A DNA stretch of 64,000 nt. It comes from Flavihumibacter profundi. Lineage in GTDB: Bacteria; Bacteroidota; Bacteroidia; Chitinophagales; Chitinophagaceae. A program made the position numbers and the translations under genes. Under the pieces are notes generated by a model, which was given only the letters and a program-made list of their open reading frames with translations, ran no database searches and was not told the DNA's origin. The DNA is taken from the NCBI RefSeq assembly GCF_020076305.1, contig NZ_JAIQXE010000001.1:248001-312000 (forward strand), in the 5' to 3' direction. Numbering within the stretch: the stretch's first letter is position 1; each line of letters opens with the position of its first letter. Shown piece by piece: positions 45,468 through 54,801 of this stretch.

Positions 45468-45875
45468 TTACTTTCCCATCATATGATCAACACTAGCCCT
45501 TCCTGGCCCGCACAAAAGAATAGCAATGATCCCCGTCAGGAATAGTGCTGCATTTTGGCCCTTGTCAATATTGTGGTTGTGGATGAGAAAAAATGCAATT
45601 CCAAGCGATATTACCACAGGAATGGCAGCTAACCGGGTAAATAGTCCAAGTACCAGCAACAAGGCGCAGAATACTTCCGCAAATATGACTAAAACAAGTG
45701 ACCATTTGGCCCCAATATGAATGGGGTCGCCAAAAGTATACTGTAACCTGGAAAATTTAACCATTTTATCAAATCCATAGTTTACCAGCAGTAAACCACC
45801 GAAACAGATTCTGGTCAAAAGCATCATTGAATCAAAAGCCCATTCAGGATAGGTGGTCGATAATAATTTCTTCAT
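45468..45875 (-). CDS. DoxX-family membrane protein
   Basis: 135 residues from the ATG at 45875 (MKKLLSTTYPEWAFDSM), with four membrane helices. The longer frame from 45926 is discarded because a promoter lies inside it. DoxX proteins are small inner-membrane proteins, some linked to redox balance and thiol stress. Its role here is unknown. It heads the unit with thioesterase and cinA. Confidence 0.88.
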   Translation of the reverse strand: MKKLLSTTYPEWAFDSMMLLTRICFGGLLLVNYGFDKMVKFSRLQYTFGDPIHIGAKWSLVLVIFAEVFCALLLVLGLFTRLAAIPVVISLGIAFFLIHNHNIDKGQNAALFLTGIIAILLCGPGRASVDHMMGK

Positions 45876-45889
45876 GCTTGCAATTTTGC

Positions 45890-45897
45890 CAAAATTA
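45890..45897 (-). promoter_or_regulatory. Promoter of DoxX-thioesterase-cinA unit
   Basis: The minus strand reads TAATTTTG, a perfect -7 box, 14 nt from the DoxX ATG. Confidence 0.5.
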
Positions 45898-46007
45898 ATG
45901 GTTGGATGCAAAGAATTGTTAATCATTTCAATTATCCACAGTTGTTTGGAACGTTATTTGGTAGCACAGAAAATAATTAAAATCTTTACTTTGCTGCAAT
46001 TTGGCCT

Positions 46008-49000
46008 TTGAAAATAAAAACAATACAATTGAGAAGAATCGTCATTGCGATTATCTGTTGTTCTGCAACGCAATGGGTGAGTGCCCAGCAGACCGGTATT
46101 TTCACTGATCCCGAGGTGGGTTTCAAACAAGCGAAAGACTATTTTCAACGGGAGCAATACAGTCTTGCCTATCCGCTGTTCAAGGAACTCAGCCTGCAAC
46201 TGCGGGAACCTGACAGAAGTGGCCAGTCCCTTAATTACCAGGACGTGCTTTATTATACACTGGTTTGCGCTTTGCGGCAGAATGAAAAGGGAGCAGTGGA
46301 CCAGGCTATTGAATATGTTGACCTTAATGATAATGAAAGCCGGGTGGAGCTAATGAGTTATCACCTTGGGGAATACTATTTCAGGCAGAAAAAATATTAC
46401 CAGGCCTCTACCTATTATGAAAAAACGTCGGTTGCGCACCTGAATAATGCTGAAGTTGCTTCGCTGAAATTCCACCAGGGATACTGTTATTTTAACCTTC
46501 AGCGTTTTGATGTAGCAAAACCTTTGCTGGATGCGGTAAGGCAGGTCAAAGACAATCCAGATTATGCCGCCGCTAATTATTATTACGGATTTATTTGCTT
46601 TCGCGACAAACAATACCGTGAAGCATTAGCTGCTTTTAAAATTGTAGAAAACGATCCGGAATTCCAGCAGGTCGTCCCCTATTATATTGCCACCATTTAT
46701 TACCTCACTGGTGATAAGACGAAGGCCCTTAGTTACGCCCAGGAAAAACTTCAAAAAGGAAACGGGTATTATGACCTTGAATTGAAGCGTTTGGTCGGGC
46801 ATGGACTCTATGAAACCAGGGATTATAAAAAAGCCCTGCCATACCTGGAAGCATATGCAGCCAAAACCAGTCCGCTTTCACGGAACGATTTGTATGAATT
46901 GTCCTACAGCTATTATACGATGGGCAATTATCCGAAGGCTATTGCCGGGTTTAAGCAATTGGGCGGAAGTGAAGATTCACTGGCACAGAATTCTATGTAT
47001 CTTTTAGCCGATGCTTACCTGAAAACAAAAGACAAAGCCAACGCACGCAACGCTTTCCTGTTTTGTGCGCGCAACAGCAGTAACCCAACACAACAAGAGA
47101 TATCTTCTTTTAATTACGGTAAGTTATCTTACGAATTGGGTTTTCCAGATATTGCATTAACTGAATTAAAGCAGTTCCTTACCCGCTATCCAAATTCCCA
47201 GTATAATATAGAGGCAAGGGAAATACTGGTAGGGGTTATGACACGCACTAGTAATTATAAAGATGCACTTGCATTGCTGGATGGCATTAAAAATCCATCG
47301 GAGCAGGTGAAACAATTTTATCCCGGAATATTATACGGCAGGGCTACTGAACTGGTTAATGATGGAATGTTGCCCGCTGCAGATCAATTGCTAGACCGTG
47401 CCATACAGTCGCCATATAACCAGTCTGTTCTCCCGCTTGTGAATTTCTGGAAAGGGGAAATCGCATTTAGGAACGATAAAACAGATGAGGCCATTAAATA
47501 TTATAGTGATTACCTTGCTGCTCCGGTAACCAACAGCGAAGTAAATCCACAGAATGCCCGTTATAATCTGGGTTATTCTTATTTACAGAAAGAATCATAT
47601 AAACAGGCCCTGGTAAATTTCGACCAGGCCTACAAAGCACCCGCCAAAAAATCTTCGCCGGTTGAGCAGGATGCATTTATTCGCTCAGCAGATTGTAATT
47701 ACATGTTACGTGATTATAAAAAAGCATCAGCCATGTACGACCAGGTTATTCAGTTCGGTTGGGCTTCTGCTGATTATGCAAGTTTCCAGAAAGCAATGAT
47801 TGCCGGCATAGGAAACAGCAATGACAAGATCCGCCAAATGCAGCAAATGCAGCGTAATTACCCCGTTTCTTCACTGGTACCTGATGCCAACATGGAAATT
47901 GCCAATACCTATATGGGGGATGAAAAATTCAAGGAAGCTATTCCGTTCCTAAATGCGGTTATTAAAGATGCGAGGAGTGAAGCGTTGAAGCCAAAGGCCT
48001 ACCTGAAGTCTGGTATTGCTAATTATAACCTTGACAATAATGCAGAGGCACTTAACCAATACAATGCCTTATTACAGCAGTATCCCAATTCACCCGAAGC
48101 CGATGAAGCCCTGGATAATGCGAAAGCGATATATGTGGAAGAAGGACGTTCAGGTGAATACGTTGGCTTCGCAAAAAAAATGGGCAGGGATATTTCTACG
48201 TCCCAGCAAGATTCACTGGCTTATGCTGAAGCTGAAGTGCAGTTAAGCAATGGTAATTTTACCAATGCGCTGCAAAGGTTTGATGCTTACCTTGTCAAAT
48301 ACCCGGAAGGGCGGTACGTAATTGAGGCCAATTATTACCAGGCTGAAATCCATGCAAGCAGGAAAGAATGGGTAAAAGCCGCTGCTGGTTATGAATCTGT
48401 AGCTGCGAGGGTTCCTAACCGTTTTGGTGAAAAGTCATTATTGCAGGCTGCCAGGTTGAATTTCTTTGAATTAAAACAATATGAAAAAGCTGCAGGATAT
48501 TATACTTCCCTTAAAGAATTCGCAAGTTCACAGGAAAATAAACTGGAAGCGATGCGCGGCTTATTAAGGAGCCAGTACCAATTGGAAAAATGGAATGAGG
48601 CGCAGGATAATGCAAAGGAGCTTTTGCAATATAAAGGCGCCAGTGCAGATGATAAACTTCTGGCGAATATGGTATTGGCTAAGGCAGCGGAAGCTGAAGG
48701 ACAATTTGACCTGGCAATTGGTTACTATAAAAATGCAGCCAGCGGCACAAAAGGGGAATTAAGTGCGGCATCCCGTTATGGAATAGCATCCTGCCAGTTT
48801 AAGCAGTCCAAATGGAAAGATGCGGAAAAAAGCGCTTTTGAAGTGATCCATAAGAATGGCTCCTATGAATTATGGGTTACCCGTTCCTACTTATTGCTAG
48901 GTGATATTTATATGCAGCAACAGGATTTTTTTAATGCTAAAGCCACCTTTCAGAGCGTTGTGGAAAATGCTTCAATTCCTGAATTGAAAGAAGAAGCACA

Positions 49001-49067
49001 AAGGAAGCTCAACAAGGCCACTGAAGCTGAACGCAAACAAACCAATGCACCTGCTGCGAAAAATTGA
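46008..49067 (+). CDS. Large periplasmic TPR protein
   Basis: 1019 residues with a TTG start at 46008, or a second TTG at 46029; no in-frame ATG lies near. A signal peptide (RIVIAIICCSATQWVSAQ) is followed by about twenty tetratricopeptide-like helix pairs across the whole length, such as YYKASTYYEK-like and AEGQFDLAIGYYKNAASG units. The C-terminal tail is Ala/Lys/Glu-rich. TPR arrays bind other proteins, so it is probably an exported scaffold. A TACTTTG sequence at 45988-45994, one base shorter than the -7 consensus, lies just upstream. The next gene encodes an outer-membrane barrel and begins 20 nt after the stop, so an envelope complex is likely. Confidence 0.85.
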   Translation: MKIKTIQLRRIVIAIICCSATQWVSAQQTGIFTDPEVGFKQAKDYFQREQYSLAYPLFKELSLQLREPDRSGQSLNYQDVLYYTLVCALRQNEKGAVDQAIEYVDLNDNESRVELMSYHLGEYYFRQKKYYQASTYYEKTSVAHLNNAEVASLKFHQGYCYFNLQRFDVAKPLLDAVRQVKDNPDYAAANYYYGFICFRDKQYREALAAFKIVENDPEFQQVVPYYIATIYYLTGDKTKALSYAQEKLQKGNGYYDLELKRLVGHGLYETRDYKKALPYLEAYAAKTSPLSRNDLYELSYSYYTMGNYPKAIAGFKQLGGSEDSLAQNSMYLLADAYLKTKDKANARNAFLFCARNSSNPTQQEISSFNYGKLSYELGFPDIALTELKQFLTRYPNSQYNIEAREILVGVMTRTSNYKDALALLDGIKNPSEQVKQFYPGILYGRATELVNDGMLPAADQLLDRAIQSPYNQSVLPLVNFWKGEIAFRNDKTDEAIKYYSDYLAAPVTNSEVNPQNARYNLGYSYLQKESYKQALVNFDQAYKAPAKKSSPVEQDAFIRSADCNYMLRDYKKASAMYDQVIQFGWASADYASFQKAMIAGIGNSNDKIRQMQQMQRNYPVSSLVPDANMEIANTYMGDEKFKEAIPFLNAVIKDARSEALKPKAYLKSGIANYNLDNNAEALNQYNALLQQYPNSPEADEALDNAKAIYVEEGRSGEYVGFAKKMGRDISTSQQDSLAYAEAEVQLSNGNFTNALQRFDAYLVKYPEGRYVIEANYYQAEIHASRKEWVKAAAGYESVAARVPNRFGEKSLLQAARLNFFELKQYEKAAGYYTSLKEFASSQENKLEAMRGLLRSQYQLEKWNEAQDNAKELLQYKGASADDKLLANMVLAKAAEAEGQFDLAIGYYKNAASGTKGELSAASRYGIASCQFKQSKWKDAEKSAFEVIHKNGSYELWVTRSYLLLGDIYMQQQDFFNAKATFQSVVENASIPELKEEAQRKLNKATEAERKQTNAPAAKN

Positions 49068-49087
49068 TCAATTTAGAAAAAGCATCC

Positions 49088-50740
49088 ATGAAAATCTTTC
49101 GAAATATAGCTTACGCCGCTTTTTTTATGGCATTTGCACTGGGTACCCAAACAGCCATGGGGCAGGACACTAGCAGGAAGAAAACAATTGATATCACTTC
49201 AACCTTTAAGCCAGTTTTAAGGGAAGCAGTAAAGCTGAATTTTTCTGCAGCACTGCCAACCTTTGATACTATCCGGCCGGTTTTGGCATATTCCATTCCA
49301 CAACAGCAGGTCAACCTGCCTTTTCAGCCAGGCAGTTTGCGCCCGGTTGCCCTGCAATCTGATTCTTTGCTGCCCTGGAATAACAGCCATTACCTGAAAG
49401 TTGGTATTGGAAATATCCATATTCCCTATATACAGGGGGCTTTAAGTGGTGGTAATGGCACCACCAGTTTTTTGAATGCTTATGGCGAATTTTATGCAGC
49501 AAAAGGTAAATTGCCCTACCAGAAAAACAACCTGGCTGATATACAGCTAAGGGGCACTTTTAAATTAGGGCCCGATCATGAATTATCGGGAAAGGTAGGA
49601 TTCAAAGGAGAGGACTATTTCCTGTATGGCTATAAGCCGGATACCCTGGACTTTTCCAAAGATCAGCTTAAACAAAGGTTTGAGACAGTTGATGGTTTTT
49701 TTAGTTTCCGCAATACTAATCCGTCAGAATACGGGTTTAGTTATACACCCAACCTGAAAATATCTACATTCAGTGGAAAGAATGACGACAGGAATGCCAG
49801 GGAAGAAAATTTTGTTTTCAACCTGCCAATGCAGAAAACATTTGGAAAAATGTTTGGGTTTAACCTGGGGTTTACTGCTGACGTTACACGCTTCAATCCT
49901 TATGATAAGGCTACAGTAAAGAATACACTCTTATTATTAACCCCATCCCTTTTACTGAAAACTCCCAACGCTTTTATTCAGACAGGTATTATTCCTTCAT
50001 GGGATAATAAGGAATTTAAGATGTTGCCAAATATTTTGGCCGAAATGACCACTAATGACCAGCGGTTTACCCTTCAGGCCGGCTGGATCGGATATTACGA
50101 TAAAGCCAGTTACCAGCGCTTCGCCGGTATCAACCCCTGGTTAGCTGAGCCTTCCCAACTGCTTAACCAGAGAAACAGGGAAGTTTATGTTGGCTTCAAA
50201 GGATCACTTGCCAATCATTTCACCTATAGTGCGAAGGCCGCATATTTTAAGCAGCACAATGCAAACCTCTTTGTTAATGATACAATAGATGGCAAGACCT
50301 TTGAAACAGTATATTCCCCAAACCTTGAAATATTGCAGTTGCATGGCGAACTGGGCTATATGCTAGGGGAGGAATTAAGTTTCAAGGGCGGTATTACCTA
50401 TAATAATTTCACCAAAATAGATGGCCAGACCAGGGCCTGGGGTTTATTGCCTTTTGAGCTAAATGGTTCCCTGCGCTGGAAAATCCTCAAGGACCTCTCT
50501 TTTACTGCGGATCTCTATGTCTGGGATGGTGCGGCCTACAGAACAAAGGCAGGCGAGGCACGCAAAGGAGATGGTGCTTTCGACCTGAATGCCGGGCTTC
50601 AATTCAAAGTCACCAAATCACTGGATCTTTGGTTTCAGATGAATAATATATTTAATAGCAAGTACGAGCGCTGGAACCAGTACCAGGTTTATGGTATAAA
50701 TGTACTTGGCGGGGTCGTCTTCAGATTCAACCAGAAATAG
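49088..50740 (+). CDS. Outer-membrane beta-barrel, TonB-receptor-like without plug
   Basis: 550 residues from the ATG at 49088 (MKIFRNIAYAAFFMAFALGTQ). The frame extends back to a TTG at 49064, but the ATG gives a normal signal peptide. It shows many amphipathic strand pairs and a terminal segment NIFNSKYERWNQYQVYGINVLGGVVFRFNQK like TonB-receptor C-termini. The usual plug domain is missing or reduced. Such barrels occur next to TPR proteins in Bacteroidota. It is probably cotranscribed with the TPR gene and acts in the outer membrane. Confidence 0.8.
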   Translation: MKIFRNIAYAAFFMAFALGTQTAMGQDTSRKKTIDITSTFKPVLREAVKLNFSAALPTFDTIRPVLAYSIPQQQVNLPFQPGSLRPVALQSDSLLPWNNSHYLKVGIGNIHIPYIQGALSGGNGTTSFLNAYGEFYAAKGKLPYQKNNLADIQLRGTFKLGPDHELSGKVGFKGEDYFLYGYKPDTLDFSKDQLKQRFETVDGFFSFRNTNPSEYGFSYTPNLKISTFSGKNDDRNAREENFVFNLPMQKTFGKMFGFNLGFTADVTRFNPYDKATVKNTLLLLTPSLLLKTPNAFIQTGIIPSWDNKEFKMLPNILAEMTTNDQRFTLQAGWIGYYDKASYQRFAGINPWLAEPSQLLNQRNREVYVGFKGSLANHFTYSAKAAYFKQHNANLFVNDTIDGKTFETVYSPNLEILQLHGELGYMLGEELSFKGGITYNNFTKIDGQTRAWGLLPFELNGSLRWKILKDLSFTADLYVWDGAAYRTKAGEARKGDGAFDLNAGLQFKVTKSLDLWFQMNNIFNSKYERWNQYQVYGINVLGGVVFRFNQK

Positions 50741-50762
50741 TTCCACGAATAGTTTAGAGTGT

Positions 50763-50770
50763 TACATTTG
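50763..50770 (+). promoter_or_regulatory. Promoter of HU-CCDC81 gene
   Basis: TACATTTG lies 19 nt before the ATG at 50790 and inside the longer open frame, so it fixes the start. Confidence 0.5.
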
Positions 50771-50789
50771 CGAACTACCTGAACACGAC

Positions 50790-51422
50790 ATGGACATCCT
50801 GAATAATTACCTATACCAGCACAAAAGTATCAGCATTCCCGGGCTGGGTACTTTGCATATGGACCGGGTACCGGCCCGCACCGACTTTGTTAACCGGCAG
50901 ATACTTGCGCCATCTTACACCTTCCGCTTTGACCAGTATTTTGATGCACCCGATAAGGAATTTTTTGGATTCCTTGCAAGCCATAAACAGGTTCCTGATT
51001 ATGAGGCGATGAAATGGTATAATGAGTTTTCTTATGATTTGCGCACAAAAATCAGGAACCATGAGGAGGCTGCCTGGGAAGGCTTAGGCAGTTTCGTGGC
51101 CGATGAAAACGGCGGGATTTTTTTTAAGGCAGATCCATCCCTTGAATTGCGGATGAAACCGGTTGTTGCAGAAAGAATTATCAGGAATAACATAGAGCAC
51201 CAAATCCTGGTTGGTGATGTTGAACGCACTTCAACTGAAATGCCGGAATTACTTACAGAGACTTTTGTGGAAAAGGAATCCTGGTGGACCTATGCCATAA
51301 TTATTGCGGCTGTAGCGCTAAGTATATGTTGCTACCAGTTATTCACAAATGGCATGCGTTTTTCTTCATTGGTAAACCAGCATACTGTTCCTTCACGGAA
51401 TATGCCATCTACCAGCCGATAA
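50790..51422 (+). CDS. HU-CCDC81-family protein with C-terminal membrane helix
   Basis: 210 residues from the ATG at 50790. The N-terminal part (about 1-130) matches the bacterial HU-CCDC81 pair of HU-like domains, with LYQHKSISIPGLGTLHMDRVPA and HEEAAWEGLGSFVADENGGIFFKAD. A single membrane helix (about 165-185, WWTYAIIIAAVALSICCYQLF) is followed by a tail of about 25 residues. Related proteins often end in a SPOR peptidoglycan-binding domain; that domain is missing here. The position places the HU-like part in the cytoplasm and the tail in the periplasm. It follows the TPR and barrel genes. Confidence 0.8.
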   Translation: MDILNNYLYQHKSISIPGLGTLHMDRVPARTDFVNRQILAPSYTFRFDQYFDAPDKEFFGFLASHKQVPDYEAMKWYNEFSYDLRTKIRNHEEAAWEGLGSFVADENGGIFFKADPSLELRMKPVVAERIIRNNIEHQILVGDVERTSTEMPELLTETFVEKESWWTYAIIIAAVALSICCYQLFTNGMRFSSLVNQHTVPSRNMPSTSR

Positions 51423-51436
51423 TTTTACAATTGCCC

Positions 51437-52330
51437 ATGCCAGTTATACATTACCAGCATTGCCCTGTTTGCCTTGGAAAATCTGTATTCCCGGTTCTCG
51501 AAGCTGTCGACTACACAGTTTCCAATGAAAAATTTTCTATTTGGGAATGCCAGGGCTGCCACCTGCGTTTTACACAGGATGTTCCCGATGCAGCTTCAAT
51601 CGGACCCTATTACCAATCGGAAAAATATATTTCGCATACAGATACCCGAAAGGGTATGATTAACAACCTTTATCACCTGGTCAGGCAATTTACCCTTAAG
51701 CAGAAAAGGAAATTACTGGTTGTATCCACCGGTAAACAAAATGGCACTGTCCTGGATATAGGGGCGGGGACGGGTGCATTCCTGGCAGAAATGAAGAATT
51801 CAGGCTGGTCGGTTAGAGGCCTTGAGCCAGATCCTGGGGCCAGGAAGGTTGCACATGACCGTTACCAGCTTTTGTTTGAAGATCCCTCCCGGCTTTTTGA
51901 TCTGGCCGAAGGAAGCTTTGATGTTATTACTATGTGGCATGTTCTGGAACACGTTCATCAGTTGCATGAATATATCGCACATATAAAAAAAATACTGGCG
52001 CCGGGTGGATTACTGGTCCTTGCCCTTCCTAATTACACATCAGCTGATGCTGTTTATTACGGTGCAAGCTGGGCGGCTTATGATGTTCCCAGGCACCTGT
52101 ATCATTTTTCCCCGGAATCAGTGAGAAAACTGTTGGGGGCGCATGGTCTTTCCATAAAGTCAATGAAACCAATGTGGTTTGATCCGTTTTATATCAGTAT
52201 GCTGAGTGAAGGGTATAAAAATGGCCGGCCGAATCACCTGGGTGCCATTTTACGGGGTCTGCAATCCAATATAAAAGCACGTTCAACTGCTGAAAGCGCT
52301 AGTTCTATAATTTATATAGCAGGGGCCTGA
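51437..52330 (+). CDS. Class I SAM-dependent methyltransferase with zinc-binding N-terminus
   Basis: 297 residues from the ATG at 51437 (MPVIHYQHCPVCLG). Two CxxC pairs (CPVC and CQGC) form a likely zinc site. The methyltransferase domain has the SAM-binding VLDIGAGTGAFLAEM, and WHVLEHVHQ and GGLLVLALPN as later motifs. The layout resembles methyltransferases that act on nucleotide-linked sugars or lipids in envelope pathways. The longer frame from 51284 overlaps the previous gene and is not needed. The stop lies 2 nt from that of the convergent gene. Confidence 0.85.
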   Translation: MPVIHYQHCPVCLGKSVFPVLEAVDYTVSNEKFSIWECQGCHLRFTQDVPDAASIGPYYQSEKYISHTDTRKGMINNLYHLVRQFTLKQKRKLLVVSTGKQNGTVLDIGAGTGAFLAEMKNSGWSVRGLEPDPGARKVAHDRYQLLFEDPSRLFDLAEGSFDVITMWHVLEHVHQLHEYIAHIKKILAPGGLLVLALPNYTSADAVYYGASWAAYDVPRHLYHFSPESVRKLLGAHGLSIKSMKPMWFDPFYISMLSEGYKNGRPNHLGAILRGLQSNIKARSTAESASSIIYIAGA

Positions 52331-52332
52331 TT

Positions 52333-53184
52333 TTATTGCAGGGTGATCTCATACAAGCTTGGCCAAAGCTTGCCGGTTATATATAATTTACCGTTCTGGC
52401 CGTCAAATGCAATTCCATTCAATACAGCATCCCCGCTCGTGTATTTTTCCTTGTTAGTATTTTCATTACTGTATTTTTCAAGGATGCCCGTCATGTCAGC
52501 CCTTCCTACTACCTGGCCATTAGATGGATCGATCTTTAAGATATAATAGGTCTGGTATTTATTAGCATAGATGTACCCTTTATAGTATTCAAGCTCATTC
52601 AGGTTATTTACCGGGCCGTTATTATCGGTTACCCCCACAACCTTCAGTGTAGAAAAGTTGGTCGGGTTTAAAAAATAGAGGTTACTGCTACCATCAGACA
52701 TAATGAGGTTGGTACTATCGTTTGTAATACCCCAGCCTTCAGTTTTTATTGGGAATTCCTGCAGTTTCTTCATAGTCGAAGCGTCATACACAAATCCCTT
52801 TTTGCTTGTCCAGGTGAGCTGGTACAGCTTATTGTTCAAAATGGTGATACCTTCCCCGAAATAGGAAGCATCAAGGGGGATTTTCTGGCTTACTTTGCCG
52901 GTTTTGAGGTCAACCTTTCCAACCCATGATTTATAGGGGTTATATGCCGGGCTGCCCCCGGTAGCTTCAAGCACCTGACCATTGAAAACAATCAGCCCCT
53001 GGGTATAAGACAGGGTATCATGCGGATAAACATTCAGCACATTGTACCTTAACGTAGCTGGAGGGGCTATCGCTGGAGCGGTGCTAATTTCATTTTCCTG
53101 GGTATTGGTCTGGGGGGCATTGTTACAGGATGCAAGAAAACACAGCGTCAAAGCGGCAAAAATGCCAGTGTAAAAACGATTCAT
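52333..53184 (-). CDS. Glutaminyl-peptide cyclotransferase, lipoprotein
   Basis: 283 residues from the ATG at 53184 (MNRFYTGIFAALTLCFLASC). A lipobox LASC gives lipid attachment. The body is a five-bladed propeller of the plant/bacterial glutamine cyclotransferase family, with YPHDTLSYTQGLIVFNGQVLEATG and NELEYYKGYIYANKY. It forms N-terminal pyroglutamate on exported proteins. T9SS cargo of Bacteroidota often carries N-terminal Gln after signal cleavage, a likely substrate (established for related species). A promoter lies in the longer frame. Confidence 0.88.
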   Translation of the reverse strand: MNRFYTGIFAALTLCFLASCNNAPQTNTQENEISTAPAIAPPATLRYNVLNVYPHDTLSYTQGLIVFNGQVLEATGGSPAYNPYKSWVGKVDLKTGKVSQKIPLDASYFGEGITILNNKLYQLTWTSKKGFVYDASTMKKLQEFPIKTEGWGITNDSTNLIMSDGSSNLYFLNPTNFSTLKVVGVTDNNGPVNNLNELEYYKGYIYANKYQTYYILKIDPSNGQVVGRADMTGILEKYSNENTNKEKYTSGDAVLNGIAFDGQNGKLYITGKLWPSLYEITLQ

Positions 53185-53199
53185 AGAAAATAATTGGAC

Positions 53200-53207
53200 C
53201 AAATGTA
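53200..53207 (-). promoter_or_regulatory. Promoter of glutaminyl cyclotransferase
   Basis: The minus strand reads TACATTTG, a perfect -7 box, 15 nt from the ATG at 53184. The rest of the gap to 53477 holds AT-rich sequence without recognised elements. Confidence 0.55.
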
Positions 53208-53477
53208 CAATAGGAAGAGCTAGTCTTTTGGTTGAATTCCTAAAAAAAATGTTACAACACTTTGAAATCTAAGGGAAAAGGTGTTTTTTTACAGTACTTA
53301 CCAGTTGAAAGCCAATCACGTTCCCATATCCTTCCTTTTATTGGTGCATTCTCATGATAAGTATCCTTCAAACCTTACCGTCAAACTCCTTTTGCAATAT
53401 CCTCTGCTTAAACGGTAAATCTAACCAATGAATCGCTGTTGATCCATTCTATGAATGGCCGTCACAACCAGATTTTC

Positions 53478-54698
53478 ATGAGACGGATCATTTCAGTACT
53501 CTATTTGTTAACTATACAGGTTTTGCTGCATGCACAAAATGAATGCAGGCAAACTGATTATATACTACAATCAAAGCTTGTTTCCCCACCTTATAATACA
53601 GTAACCGCTGCTGCAAATACATTAAATATTGTAGCCAGGGATATTGTAATACCTGTAGTGGTTCATATTATTTCGAATGGTTCTACCGATTTTGTTACCA
53701 ACGAACAGGTATATGCACAAATTGATGCACTTAACCGCGATTATAATGCTGCTAATGGAGACAGGTTGAAGACACCCTCTTATTTTTTAGGAAGGGTAGC
53801 CAATTGTGGGATCAGGTTCGAGTTGGCAAAGGTTGATCCGGGGGGTAATCTGTCAACAGGTATTGTTCGCAGGAAAACCGCTGTTCAGGCCTTTGCTCTT
53901 GATGATAAAGTAAAATTTAATGACAGGGGAGGTGATGATGCCTGGCCCCGCGACCATTACCTGAATATTTGGGTTTGTCCCCTTATATCGGCCATTTCCG
54001 GATATGCCAGCGTACCTGGTGCAAGGGAAGAACTAGATGGGGTTGTTATTAACGAGTCGGTGTTTGGCATAACTAACAGAAATGGAATCAATTCCCTTGG
54101 TAGGGTTGCAGTTCATGAAATTGGGCATTGGCTGGGATTAAAGCATATCTGGGGTGACGGCTATTGTGGTGATGACGGCATAGATGATACACCGCAGCAA
54201 AAAAGTTACCATAAAGGCTGCCCATCCGGTTTAGTAACCAGCTGTGGTAGTGATCCTGGCGGTGATATGTACATGAATTACATGGACCTGACCGATGATG
54301 CCTGCAGGTATATGTTCACAGAAGGGCAGAAGAAAAAAATGCTGGGCTTATTTGAGCCCGGACAAGCAAGATTTCCATTGTTATCATCCGGGGCATTATC
54401 TGCACCAGGGAATCCGATTGATGCATTGTGGGGCAACAAAGATTTAAAGCAAGGTTCCGTTGCAAATATTGGATTGTCACCTGTGCCTGCAACAACTTCA
54501 TTAAGAGTTGAGCTTTTGGAAACCGGCACAGTACCAGGAAGTCGTTTGCTGGTTTACAATATTGTTGGCCAGCCCTTGCTTTCTGTTCCGGTTACCGGTA
54601 AAGTTGTACAGATAGATATATCCACCCTCAAAAGTGGCCAATACCTGCTTAAGGTTGAAAACTCTGGTGTCCCGGCTTCGAAATTTATAAAGCTGTAA
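53478..54698 (+). CDS. Pappalysin-like M43 zinc metalloprotease with T9SS sorting domain
   Basis: 406 residues from the ATG at 53478 (MRRIISVLYLLTIQVLLHAQ), a signal peptide; an earlier ATG at 53439 adds a charged, non-signal stretch. The zinc motif is HEIGHWLGLKH, with the Met-turn YMNYMDLTDDACRYMF, as in M43B peptidases. The C-terminal part LSPVPATTSLRVELL...SGQYLLKVENSGVPASKFIKL is a type A T9SS domain. It is a secreted protease, perhaps for nutrient breakdown. A bidirectional terminator follows. Confidence 0.92.
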   Translation: MRRIISVLYLLTIQVLLHAQNECRQTDYILQSKLVSPPYNTVTAAANTLNIVARDIVIPVVVHIISNGSTDFVTNEQVYAQIDALNRDYNAANGDRLKTPSYFLGRVANCGIRFELAKVDPGGNLSTGIVRRKTAVQAFALDDKVKFNDRGGDDAWPRDHYLNIWVCPLISAISGYASVPGAREELDGVVINESVFGITNRNGINSLGRVAVHEIGHWLGLKHIWGDGYCGDDGIDDTPQQKSYHKGCPSGLVTSCGSDPGGDMYMNYMDLTDDACRYMFTEGQKKKMLGLFEPGQARFPLLSSGALSAPGNPIDALWGNKDLKQGSVANIGLSPVPATTSLRVELLETGTVPGSRLLVYNIVGQPLLSVPVTGKVVQIDISTLKSGQYLLKVENSGVPASKFIKL

Positions 54699-54753
54699 AG
54701 AACTGCCCGATTTATTCTGTTTCTTAATTGTTTATTGAAATAGGGTCAATAAA

Positions 54754-54783
54754 AAAGGGCTCCATTCTGGTGGAACCCTTTTA
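54754..54783. terminator. Bidirectional terminator between M43 protease and lpdA
   Basis: AAAAGGG and CCCTTTT arms with an inner TCCA/TGGA part and one mismatch. It lies between convergent genes, with A and T tracts on both sides. Confidence 0.7.
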
Positions 54784-54801
54784 AGAAAATTTAATATGCA
54801 A

